8,166 nt of DNA from Hyphomicrobiales bacterium. GTDB taxonomy: Bacteria > Pseudomonadota > Alphaproteobacteria > Rhizobiales > Beijerinckiaceae. Positions within the stretch are counted from its first letter, which is position 1; every line of letters begins with the position of its first letter. This document shows, one piece after another, positions 1-6,703 of the stretch. The notes under the pieces were generated by a model. It was not told where the DNA came from and made no database searches. It worked only from the letters and a program-made list of their open reading frames with translations. Both the position numbers and the translations under genes were made by a program. The DNA lies in the NCBI GenBank assembly GCA_028290125.1, contig JAQGKM010000011.1:1-8166 (forward strand), written 5' to 3'.

Positions 1-990
1 GGCATTGCCGCGCATGATGCCCGCGACCTCGACGTCCGAAAATTCGCAGCTCGCGACGAACTCGTGCGGGTTGCGGTCGCCGACCGGATAGTCGGTGCCG
101 AGCACGATGCGGTCGGCGCCGACCGTCTCCGCCAGTGTCTGCAGCGCCTGTCTGTCGTAAACGCAGGTGTCGTACCAAAGCGTCTTCAGATATTCGGTCG
201 GCGAGCGCGTCATGTTCACGCGCGTCGTCGGCTTCTCGAGCCAGTTCCGCTCGATGCGGCCCATGTAATAGGGCATGTAGCCGCCGCCGTGCGAGATGCA
301 GATCGACAGCGACGGATAGGACTCGAGCACGCCCTCGTACATGAGGGACGCGATCGCCATTGCTTCCTCGAAGGACTGACCGATCGAATTCCACAGGAAG
401 TGCTTGCGGAAGCGTGGATCCGGATTGCCTGCGGGGTGGATGTAGATCAGCGCGCCCTCTTCCGCCGCCGCGTCCCAGAACGGCCGCAGGCGCGCGTCGC
501 CGATTTCCATGTCACCGACGCGCGTCGAGATGTTCATGCCGACGAAGCCAAGCTCGTCCATGCAGCGGCGCAGTTCCGCCGCCGCAAGCTCCGGCGCCTG
601 CAGGGGCGCGGTGCCCAAGGCGAGAAAGCGCGACGGATCGCGCGCCGCGCGCTCGGCCACCCAGTCGTTCGAGCGCTGGTCGAGCGCAAGGCCTTCGTGA
701 GCTGGCGCCCAATAGGTGCATTGATGCACGAGGCTCGCTGACAGCACCTGCACGCCGACGCCCATGTCGGCCATGTGGCCGACGCGCGCCTCCATGTCCC
801 CCATCGAGCCGATGACGAAGTCGACGCGCTTGGCGGCTGCTGCGCGCGCCTCGTCGCTCAGCGTCACGCCCTCGGGCGGGCGCGTGAAAACGCTGTGCGC
901 CTTCGTGACGTCCCATATTTCGGGCACGACCACATGCGCATGAACGTCGATCGGCCCGTCGGCCAGCTTGCGTGTCGGCATGTCGCTCAT
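1..990 (-). CDS. ACMSD-family (amidohydrolase 2) metal-dependent hydrolase/decarboxylase, C-terminal end cut by window edge
   Basis: Reading from the ATG at 988-990 gives 330 codons with no stop before the window edge. The protein has the TIM-barrel metal-site pattern of the aminocarboxymuconate-semialdehyde decarboxylase family (PF04909): the HxH pair at H17 and H19 (IDVHAHV), H185 in YIHPAG, H234 in ISHGGGYMPY, and D300 in LGTDYP. These match in order and spacing the metal ligands and catalytic Asp known from ACMSD. Family members are about 335-345 residues and the visible end (IMRGNA) is the usual last motif, so only about ten residues are missing. There is no signal peptide, so it should be cytoplasmic. 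The start overlaps the stop of the binding-protein gene in an ATGA, suggesting translational coupling; there is no good Shine-Dalgarno, and M4 is an alternative start. Relatives catalyse decarboxylation or C-C or amide hydrolysis of carboxylated ring or enol compounds; the substrate cannot be told from sequence. Confidence 0.93.
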   Translation of the reverse strand, partial: MSDMPTRKLADGPIDVHAHVVVPEIWDVTKAHSVFTRPPEGVTLSDEARAAAAKRVDFVIGSMGDMEARVGHMADMGVGVQVLSASLVHQCTYWAPAHEGLALDQRSNDWVAERAARDPSRFLALGTAPLQAPELAAAELRRCMDELGFVGMNISTRVGDMEIGDARLRPFWDAAAEEGALIYIHPAGNPDPRFRKHFLWNSIGQSFEEAMAIASLMYEGVLESYPSLSICISHGGGYMPYYMGRIERNWLEKPTTRVNMTRSPTEYLKTLWYDTCVYDRQALQTLAETVGADRIVLGTDYPVGDRNPHEFVASCEFSDVEVAGIMRGNA

Positions 991-1976
991 TCCGGCTGGA
1001 TGCCGGCGGTCCGGATGACCTCCGCCCAACGCTTCAGGTCGCGCGCGACGATCTCCTTCAGCCTGTCGGGACCACCGCCGATCACCTGCAGCGCCTGCGC
1101 GTCGAGCTTCGCCTTGATCTCGGGATCGGCCAGCATGGCGTTGAGATCCGTGTTGTATCTCGTCACGACTTCGGCGGGCGTTCCGGCCGGCGCGAAGATC
1201 GCCCACCAATTGTCGATGTCGACGCCGGCAACGCCCGCTTCCGTCATCGTCGGCACGCTCGGCGCCAGCGCGATGCGCTTGTCGCCCGAGATCGCCAGGA
1301 TCTTGACGTCGCCGCCCTGAGCAAGCGAATTCGCCTGCAGCGCAGGCATGAACATGCCGCCGATGTGGCCGCCCGCCAGATCCTGCATGGCGCCGGCCAG
1401 CTGGCGATAGGGCACATGGCGGAGCTTGGCGCCCGACTTCTGGTTGAACAATTCAAGCGCGATATGATGCGGCGAGCCCGGCCCCGGCGAGCCGAAGTTG
1501 ACCTCATCGGGCTTCTTCTTCGCCAGGTCGACTAGCTCCTGCAGCGTGTTCACGCCGAGCGACTTGTGCACCGCGCATGCGAAGACCGAATAGACCAGCC
1601 CGGCCACGGGCGCGAAATTCGCGATCGGATCGTAAGGCGCGTTCTTGAACAGGCTGACGTTCATGACGAGCGTGTTGGCGGTCACCAGCATGGTGAGGCC
1701 ATCGTGCGGCGCGCGCGCCACGGCTGCCGTGCCGATATTGCCGCTGGCGCCGACGCGATTGTCGACGATGATCGTCTGCTTCCACTTCGCCTGCAGATAT
1801 TGCGCGGCGATGCGGCCGATCGTATCGGGTCCGCTGCCGGCGCTGAAGGGCACGATGAAAGTGATATTCTTGTCGCCGCCGGCGACCTGCGCCTGCGCGC
1901 CGCCGCTCAGCGTCGCGAGCGTCCCGCCTGCGAGCATCTGCGCAACGCCGCGACGCGTGAAATGATGGGCTGCCAT
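987..1976 (-). CDS. TctC/Bug-family tripartite tricarboxylate transporter substrate-binding protein
   Basis: This 329-residue protein has the full Bug (Bordetella uptake gene)/TctC pattern: a first ligand loop at 43-51 (PFSAGSGPD), the VDNRVGASGNIGTAAVA block at 71-87, an FGSPGPGSPHH loop at 161-171, and VPYRQLAGAMQDLAGGHIGG at 188-207. The family binds small, often carboxylated molecules in the periplasm. The N-terminus is a signal peptide with a Tat-like motif (TRRGVAQML, residues 7-15), a short hydrophobic stretch and an AQA site near residue 29. I chose the ATG at 1974-1976 because GGAGAG lies 8 nt upstream; a GTG at 1983-1985 would start almost on top of that site. The gene is an orphan: no TctA or TctB membrane partner is in the window. 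It overlaps the downstream amidohydrolase by 4 nt, so the ligand may be related to that enzyme's substrate. It follows the amidase gene after 140 nt. Confidence 0.95.
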   Translation of the reverse strand: MAAHHFTRRGVAQMLAGGTLATLSGGAQAQVAGGDKNITFIVPFSAGSGPDTIGRIAAQYLQAKWKQTIIVDNRVGASGNIGTAAVARAPHDGLTMLVTANTLVMNVSLFKNAPYDPIANFAPVAGLVYSVFACAVHKSLGVNTLQELVDLAKKKPDEVNFGSPGPGSPHHIALELFNQKSGAKLRHVPYRQLAGAMQDLAGGHIGGMFMPALQANSLAQGGDVKILAISGDKRIALAPSVPTMTEAGVAGVDIDNWWAIFAPAGTPAEVVTRYNTDLNAMLADPEIKAKLDAQALQVIGGGPDRLKEIVARDLKRWAEVIRTAGIQPE

Positions 1977-2030
1977 AGGGCGCACTCTCCGGACACGTTT
2001 CCTCGATGGCCGGTTTTCCGGCTCAAGCGC

Positions 2031-2058
2031 ATCTTACGATCTGGGGCGCGGGTGAAAA
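2031..2058 (-). promoter_or_regulatory. Possible sigma-70-like promoter for the Bug/amidohydrolase pair
   Basis: On the minus strand, TTTTCA (2053-2058, four of six matches to TTGACA) and TAAGAT (2031-2036, four of six to TATAAT) are 16 nt apart, about 55 nt upstream of the Bug start codon. Both hexamers are imperfect, and such matches occur by chance. Support comes from the position in the only long gap and from the overlap with a palindrome at the -35 side. Tentative. Confidence 0.25.
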
Positions 2059-2066
2059 GCGCTTTT
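2055..2066. repeat. Perfect 12-bp palindrome AAAAGCGCTTTT, possible operator
   Basis: The sequence reads AAAAGCGCTTTT on both strands and stands out as AT-rich in GC-rich surroundings. It lies in the intergenic gap upstream of the Bug gene and overlaps the -35 side of the candidate promoter. A symmetric site with no loop fits a dimeric repressor better than an RNA hairpin. No regulator gene is in the window, so the binding protein is unknown. Confidence 0.4.
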
Positions 2067-2116
2067 TTCCACCATGCAGGGCGGCTGTACCACGATGCGG
2101 GTTCGTCTTCGGCGGC

Positions 2117-3505
2117 TTACAGGGCGGGAGCCCGGGCATCCGATACGCCGCTCTCCTCCAGCGTGAAGGCTGCGCGCAGGCACAGATCCTCCCGCCACGG
2201 CGCGGCGATCAATTGCACGCCGATCGGCATGTCGCCCCCGAACGTCGGCGCCGCCACGACGGGAAAGCCGATGCAGGAGATCGGCTGCGTGAACACGCCG
2301 ATGTTCGGGCGCAGCGGAATATCCGCGCCACGGAAATGCAGCACGCGCTCGCCGCCCTTCGGCGCCACACAAGGCGTCGCCGGCGCGATGATGACGTCGC
2401 AGGAGTCGAACAGCTTCAGCATCTCGTCATGAAACCAGCGCCGCACGCGCTGCGCCCTCACGAGCCAGACGGCAGGCACGAAGGCGCCGGCGAGAAAACG
2501 GTCGCGCGTGTCGGGATCGAAATCCATCGCACGAGCGCGCAGGCGCTCGAGATGGAACGCCGTGCTTTCACCATTGGTGATGAGGAAGGCCGCCGCCCGC
2601 GCCTCCAGCGCGCCGCGAATGTCGACGATCTCGCGCGCGCCCAAGGCGCTGGCCACACTCGCCACCGCCGCTGCCGCTTCGGGCATGCCAGCCGTATCGA
2701 AATAGCCGCCCGCAATCGCGACGCGCAGCCCCGTAACGCCCTTGGCGATCTCCGGCGAAGTCAGTGAAACCGCGCGCGGCGCGCAGGCTGGGTCGTGCGC
2801 ATCGTGCCCCTGGAGACAATCGTAAGCGAGTGCAAGGTCGCGCACGTTGCGCGCGATCGGCCCCAGATGATCGAGACTGTCGCAGAAGGGAAAGCTGCGC
2901 GTGCGCGGCAGGCGTCCGTAGGTCGGCTTCAGGCCGAACAGGCCGCAGAACGAACTCGGCACGCGAATGGAGCCGTTCGTGTCCGAGCCGAGCGACACCG
3001 GCGCAAGCCCCGCCGCCGTCGCGGCGCCGGAGCCAGACGACGAACCGCCCGACATGCGCGCCAGATCATGAGGATTGCGGCAATCGCCGTCATGCGCATT
3101 CTCGCCCGTGAAGTCATAGGCGTATTCGCCCATGTTCAGGCCGCCGACGAGCACAGCGCCCGCAGCCTCCAGCCGTTCGATCAGCACGGCGTCGCGCGCC
3201 GCCGGCGCACGCTCGCGATTGATCTTCGAGCCTGCGCGCGTGGGCAGGCCCGCGATGTCGAACAGGTTTTTCGCGGCAAACGGCACGCCCGCAAGCGGCC
3301 CGAGCGCACCGCCCGCGCGGCGCTTGCGATCTATCTCGCGCGCCGCAGCGCGGGCGCGGTCCGCCGTCACATCCGTAAAGGCGCGCAGCGCGGGATTGAG
3401 CGCCGCGATGCGCGACAGAGTCGCCTCCGTCACCTCGATGGCGGCGATCTCGCCGGAGCGCACGCGCTCTGCCGTGACATGAGCCGGTGCGAACGGATCG
3501 ATCAT
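2117..3505 (-). CDS. atzE: AtzE-family amidase (amidase signature hydrolase)
   Basis: This 462-residue protein is the usual length for the AtzE branch of the amidase signature family. The Ser-cisSer-Lys triad is intact: K79 in PFAAKNLFD, S155 in the GGSSSGSG glycine-serine stretch, and nucleophile S179 in SLGSDTNGSIRVPSS; S155 and S179 are 24 residues apart as in other family members. AtzE-type signatures include TGENAHDG (133-140), the FDPDTRDRFLAGA block in the second half, APATPC, RPNIGVFTQPIS and PIGVQLIAAPW. The enzyme cleaves an amide C-N bond in the cytoplasm. The characterised AtzE works with AtzG on 1-carboxybiuret, while the Klebsiella homologue HpxY is linked to oxalurate breakdown. 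The start overlaps the AtzG stop (ATGA), with AGGGGA 6 nt upstream. With no allophanate hydrolase, cyanuric acid hydrolase or HpxW nearby, the true substrate is open; the family call is firm. Confidence 0.95.
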   Translation of the reverse strand: MIDPFAPAHVTAERVRSGEIAAIEVTEATLSRIAALNPALRAFTDVTADRARAAAREIDRKRRAGGALGPLAGVPFAAKNLFDIAGLPTRAGSKINRERAPAARDAVLIERLEAAGAVLVGGLNMGEYAYDFTGENAHDGDCRNPHDLARMSGGSSSGSGAATAAGLAPVSLGSDTNGSIRVPSSFCGLFGLKPTYGRLPRTRSFPFCDSLDHLGPIARNVRDLALAYDCLQGHDAHDPACAPRAVSLTSPEIAKGVTGLRVAIAGGYFDTAGMPEAAAAVASVASALGAREIVDIRGALEARAAAFLITNGESTAFHLERLRARAMDFDPDTRDRFLAGAFVPAVWLVRAQRVRRWFHDEMLKLFDSCDVIIAPATPCVAPKGGERVLHFRGADIPLRPNIGVFTQPISCIGFPVVAAPTFGGDMPIGVQLIAAPWREDLCLRAAFTLEESGVSDARAPAL

Positions 3506-3714
3506 GCGGCGTCCCCTGCCCGGCCCGGACGGAACACGGGCGCAAGTTCGGCGTCATCGTCGGGCACGGGCGCCGCCTCGACGATGCGCGCCATGCGTTC
3601 CGCGACCCGCAGGAACGTGGCCACGCCCGGCCGCGCCGCATCGTCGATCACGAGACCGAGCGCGGGCGACAGGGCCGCGATGATGGCGTCGGCGTCGAAG
3701 ACGGGCTCGGCCAT
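3502..3714 (-). CDS. atzG: AtzG/HpxX-like small subunit partner of the AtzE amidase (DUF4089)
   Basis: This 70-residue protein has the DUF4089 layout: a helical N-terminal part (DADAIIAALSPALGLVIDD), a second helix (GVATFLRVAERMARIVEAAPV, 30-50), and the family's C-terminal DDAELAPVFRP motif at 53-63. AtzG forms a complex with AtzE and stabilises it, in a way likened to GatC with GatA in the GatCAB amidotransferase. The start at 3712-3714 was chosen over an upstream in-frame start near 3792: it has GGGAG 6 nt ahead, gives the family's length, and shares one base with the upstream HpxZ stop (TGATG). The 4-nt overlap with the amidase gene suggests coupled, matched synthesis of the two partners. 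The family assignment rests on the C-terminal motif, the size and the gene order. Confidence 0.88.
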   Translation of the reverse strand: MAEPVFDADAIIAALSPALGLVIDDAARPGVATFLRVAERMARIVEAAPVPDDDAELAPVFRPGRAGDAA

Positions 3715-4109
3715 CAGGCGCTCCCGTCCGGATCGGCAATGAGGCTCACATGTGCGGCGACGACGCGCCAGCCGTCCGGAAAGCGCACCCATGTCTGCAT
3801 CTGCCGGCCGATCTTGCCCGCGGCGGACTCGCGCATGAACAAGGTAGAGGCGACGGCGAAATCCTGTCCGTAGGTGGTGATGACCGTCTTCGCCAGCGCG
3901 CGCTCCAGCCCGACCGGCGAGCGCGCCTGGCGGAACGCGCGGATCTCGTCCATGCCGTAGAGGTTTTCGCCGCCGCCGTAGCGGATCGTGCGTGGATCGT
4001 CGCGGAACAGGTTTTCCAGCACCGGCACGTCATTGGTGACGAGCGCCTGCTCGTAGCGCGCGAACGCGGCCTCGACTTCGGCTTTCACCGCCGGAATATC
4101 GACGTCCAT
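3714..4109 (-). CDS. hpxZ: HpxZ/AtzH-family protein (DUF3225, NTF2-like fold)
   Basis: The 131-residue protein carries the strongly conserved core of the HpxZ/AtzH family: LFRDDPRTIRYGGGENLYG (34-52), EIRAFRQARSPVGL (55-68), TVITTYGQDFAVASTLF (75-91) and a C-terminal GRQMQTWVRFPDGWRVVAAHVS (101-122). The fold is expected to be a small NTF2/SnoaL-like alpha+beta barrel, cytoplasmic and probably oligomeric. AtzH has been reported to act after AtzE-AtzG, deamidating 1,3-dicarboxyurea to allophanate; HpxZ is named from the Klebsiella oxalurate cluster. Being next to AtzG- and AtzE-like genes matches both known settings. AGGGGAG lies 5 nt before the ATG. The start is one base beyond the transporter ATPase stop (TGACATG), tying the enzyme module directly to the importer. 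Whether it is a true AtzH enzyme or an HpxZ-like partner cannot be decided here. Confidence 0.92.
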   Translation of the reverse strand: MDVDIPAVKAEVEAAFARYEQALVTNDVPVLENLFRDDPRTIRYGGGENLYGMDEIRAFRQARSPVGLERALAKTVITTYGQDFAVASTLFMRESAAGKIGRQMQTWVRFPDGWRVVAAHVSLIADPDGSA

Positions 4110-4110
4110 G

Positions 4111-5796
4111 TCAGCTCCCCTGAACCGGCGGATGCGGCGCTGCTGAAATCAGCTCGCGCGTATAGTCGGCCTTCGGCGCCTCGAGCACCTGCGCGGCGCT
4201 GCCCTGCTCGACGATGCGCCCGCCGCGCATGACGATGACGCGGTCGCAGACGAGCCGCACCACGTGCAGATCGTGGCTGACGAAAAGATAGCTCATGCCG
4301 AGCTTCGCCTTCAGATCGGCAAGCAGGTTGAGCACCACAGCCTGCACCGACACGTCGAGCGCCGCTGTCGGTTCGTCGAGCACGACGAGATCGGGCTCCA
4401 GCGCCATGGCGCGCGCAATGCCGACACGCGCCTTCTGGCCGCCGGAGAGCTGGTGCGGAAAGCGGTCGAGCAGATCGAGCGGCAGTCCGACAAGCTGCGC
4501 GAGATCCTCGATGCGGCTGCGCAGATTGAGACCGTGATTGGCGAAGCGCATCAGCGGATCGGCGATGGCGCGAGCTGCGGTAAAGCGCGGGTTGAGCGAA
4601 TCTGTCGGGTCCTGGAACACCATCTGGATGCGCGAGCGCAGCGGATTGCGGGCGAATTCCTTCGCCGGTATGGCGCCGATGTCCTGGCCGTCGAAGGTGA
4701 TCGTGCCGTCCGTGGGATCGAGCAGCCGCATCAGCATCATCGACGTCGTCGATTTGCCGCAGCCGGACTCACCGACCAACCCGACGCTCTCGCCACGCCG
4801 CACTTCGAAACTGATCCCGTCAACCGCGCGGAACGGCGCCTCCTGCGCCTGCGCGGGACGCAGCAGACGCGAGATGAAATTGATCTGCTCGCGCGGATAT
4901 TCCTTCACGAGGCCGCTGACGGTGAGCAGCGGCGCGCCCGCGTCCGCGACCGGCGCGCTTTGTGGCGGCGGCGCAGGGCGATCGTCCGGCAACAGGTCGC
5001 GGAGCGCGATGCCGGGGCGTGGCGTCGCGCGCATCAGCTTGCGCGTGTAGGGGTGCTGCGGCGACGAGAAGATCATCGCGGCAGGCGCGCTTTCGACCAC
5101 TTCGCCCTTCTCCATCACGACGACGCGGTCGCAATAGGTAGCGGCGAGGCCGAGGTCGTGCGTGATGAGAATGGTCGACATGCCGCGCTCGCGCGTCAGT
5201 TCGACGATGAGGTCCATCACGGCCTTCTGCGTCGTGACGTCGAGGCCCGTGGTGGGCTCGTCGGCGATCAGCAGCTTCGGGCGGCACGCCAGCGCGAGCG
5301 CGATGACGACGCGCTGGCACATGCCGCCGGAGAGCTCGAACGGATAGGCGCGATAGCGCTCTTCGGGACGCGAGATCCGCACCTGCCGCAAGGCCTCGAT
5401 GGCCTTGTCGCGCGCATCTGCCGAGCCCGCCTGCGCGTGCTGGCGCAGCACATCCTCGATTTGCTCGCCGACACGGCGGATCGGGTTCAGCGCGGCGCGC
5501 GGGTTCTGGAAGATCATCGACATTTCGCGGCCGCGCAGATCCACCATCTGCCGCTCCGGTGCATTCTGCACCTCGAGACCCGCGAAGGAGATCGTGCCCT
5601 CGGCGATGCGCCCGGCGCGATCGAGAATGCGCATGACGGCGTAGGACGTCACCGACTTGCCGGAGCCGGACTCGCCGACGATGCCCAGCGTCTCGCCCTT
5701 GGCGACCGAGATGTCGACCTGCCGCACGGCTTTCACGATGCCGCGCCGCGTGGCGAATTCGACGGTCAGGCCGGAGACTTCGAGGAGATCGCTCAT
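4111..5796 (-). CDS. Two-domain ATPase of a dipeptide/oligopeptide-type ABC importer (DppD-DppF fusion)
   Basis: This 561-residue cytoplasmic protein holds two complete nucleotide-binding domains. Domain 1 has Walker A GESGSGKS (41-48), signature LSGGM (155-159), Walker B LLIADEP (175-181) and switch H213, followed by the peptide-importer C-terminal motif SPQHPYTRKLM (245-255). Domain 2 has Walker A GESGCGKST (342-350), LSGGQ (450-454), Walker B VVLDEP (471-476) and H508, with a similar ADYTRELISAAP tail (543-554). A proline- and alanine-rich linker joins them near 270-290. Separate DppD and DppF subunits are the textbook form; fused versions such as GsiA are common. I chose the ATG at 5794-5796 because TGAGGG sits 4 nt upstream and the protein then begins at MSDLLEVSGL; an earlier in-frame start at 5844 would overlap dppC by about 40 nt and add non-conserved residues. 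It powers the two permeases upstream. Confidence 0.96.
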   Translation of the reverse strand: MSDLLEVSGLTVEFATRRGIVKAVRQVDISVAKGETLGIVGESGSGKSVTSYAVMRILDRAGRIAEGTISFAGLEVQNAPERQMVDLRGREMSMIFQNPRAALNPIRRVGEQIEDVLRQHAQAGSADARDKAIEALRQVRISRPEERYRAYPFELSGGMCQRVVIALALACRPKLLIADEPTTGLDVTTQKAVMDLIVELTRERGMSTILITHDLGLAATYCDRVVVMEKGEVVESAPAAMIFSSPQHPYTRKLMRATPRPGIALRDLLPDDRPAPPPQSAPVADAGAPLLTVSGLVKEYPREQINFISRLLRPAQAQEAPFRAVDGISFEVRRGESVGLVGESGCGKSTTSMMLMRLLDPTDGTITFDGQDIGAIPAKEFARNPLRSRIQMVFQDPTDSLNPRFTAARAIADPLMRFANHGLNLRSRIEDLAQLVGLPLDLLDRFPHQLSGGQKARVGIARAMALEPDLVVLDEPTAALDVSVQAVVLNLLADLKAKLGMSYLFVSHDLHVVRLVCDRVIVMRGGRIVEQGSAAQVLEAPKADYTRELISAAPHPPVQGS

Positions 5797-5803
5797 GTCA
5801 CCC

Positions 5804-6703
5804 TCACGTGCGGCGTTGCGGGTCGACGATGTCGCGCAGGCCATCGCCGATCAGATTAAAGCAGAAGACCGCAAGCATCAGGGCGACGCCCGGGAACAGC
5901 GCTATCCACCATTCGCCGGAAATAATCGAGCCCGAACCTTCCGCGACCATGATGCCCCATTCGGGCGTCGGCGGGCGCACGCCAAGCCCGATGAACGACA
6001 GGCCCGCGGCGTTGAGGATCGCATACCCCATGGTGAGCGACATCTGCACCATCATGATGGGCAGGATGTTGGGCATGATCGTCGTCAGCGCGATGCGCCA
6101 TTCCGAATTGCCCGACAGACGGGCCGCCATGACATAGCCCGCCTCCCGCCGCACGCTGGCTTCCGCGCGCGCGATGCGGGCGTAGAGCGGGAAGTTGATG
6201 ATCGCCGTGGCGATGACGATGTTGGTCACTGTGTTGCCGAGCGCGGCGACGATGCCCATCGCCAGCACGAACAGCGGAAACGCCATGATCGTGTCGGCGA
6301 TGCGCCCGACGATGCGGTCCGTCCAGCCGCCGAAGAAGCCGGCGGCGATGCCCGCCAGCCCGCCGAAGGCGAAGACGAGCGCGACGGAGGCGACCGCGAT
6401 GGTGAGGTCGAGCCGCGCCGCGACGATGACGCGCGAGAGAATGTCGCGCCCGAGCGCATCCGTGCCGAACCAGTGCTTCGCGGATGGCGGCTGCAGCTTG
6501 GCGAGCGTGTCGCTCATCAGCGGATCATAGGGCGCGAGCATCGGGCCGAAGATCGCGCAGATGACGAGAAGTCCGAGCAGCCCGAACGCGAAACCCGTCA
6601 CCGGATTGCCGCCGATGACATAGCGGGCATGGCCGAGCGTTGCGAACAGGCCCGACAGCCGGCCCGGAGCAACGGGCGCAGCGCCTTCCCCGAGCGCGCT
6701 CAT
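5804..6703 (-). CDS. DppC-type ABC transporter permease
   Basis: This 299-residue inner-membrane protein is the second permease of a peptide/nickel-type importer. It has the N-terminal OppC-type segment with a first membrane helix (about 36-56), the family motif HWFGTDALGRDILSRV (77-92), further hydrophobic helices near 98-122, 137-155, 157-176 and 267-287, the cytoplasmic EAA coupling loop YVMAARLSGNSEWRI (190-204) that contacts the ATPase, and LSFIGLGVRPPTPEWG (235-250), a hallmark of the DppC family. The start overlaps the stop of the first permease in an ATGA, with GGGAG 7 nt upstream, so the pair is probably translated together at equal levels. The gene ends 7 nt before the ATPase start. 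The family is certain; the cargo is not shown by the permease. Confidence 0.96.
   Translation of the reverse strand: MSALGEGAAPVAPGRLSGLFATLGHARYVIGGNPVTGFAFGLLGLLVICAIFGPMLAPYDPLMSDTLAKLQPPSAKHWFGTDALGRDILSRVIVAARLDLTIAVASVALVFAFGGLAGIAAGFFGGWTDRIVGRIADTIMAFPLFVLAMGIVAALGNTVTNIVIATAIINFPLYARIARAEASVRREAGYVMAARLSGNSEWRIALTTIMPNILPIMMVQMSLTMGYAILNAAGLSFIGLGVRPPTPEWGIMVAEGSGSIISGEWWIALFPGVALMLAVFCFNLIGDGLRDIVDPQRRT

Larger units (their letters stand above)
1977..2116. other. Intergenic gap between the amidase and the Bug-protein gene
   Basis: At 140 nt this is the longest non-coding stretch in a window whose other junctions are mostly within 10 nt. It contains an AT-rich palindrome (2055-2066), a possible sigma-70-like promoter facing left (2031-2058), a small GCCGG-TTTT-CCGGC inverted repeat (2009-2022), and the ribosome binding site for the Bug gene. 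No hairpin followed by a T-run was seen on the minus strand after the amidase stop, so read-through from the upstream operon is possible. Confidence 0.7.

Noticed and set aside
64..741. Plus-strand open frame over the amidohydrolase
   Set aside because: The minus strand here encodes a continuous ACMSD-family protein with all metal-site residues; the plus-strand product is an arginine-rich shadow.
1977..1985. GTG at 1983-1985 as start of the Bug gene
   Set aside because: It would lie directly beside the GGAGAG ribosome binding site with no usable spacing; the ATG at 1974-1976 has 8-nt spacing.
2009..2022. GCCGG-TTTT-CCGGC inverted repeat as a terminator
   Set aside because: Only a 5-bp stem, no T-run after it on the minus strand, and it lies close to the Bug start codon, where a terminator would not fit.
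2795..3742. Plus-strand open frame over the amidase and AtzG genes
   Set aside because: Antisense of a well-conserved amidase with an intact catalytic triad; no motif of its own.
3715..3792. Longer AtzG protein starting at 3792
   Set aside because: The extra 26 residues are arginine-rich shadow of HpxZ; the ATG at 3712-3714 has GGGAG 6 nt upstream and gives the family's length.
4264..5859. Plus-strand open frame of about 530 codons opposite the ABC ATPase
   Set aside because: It mirrors a gene with two complete nucleotide-binding domains, its translation is arginine-, histidine- and alanine-rich with no recognisable motif, and long antisense frames are expected in GC-rich coding DNA.
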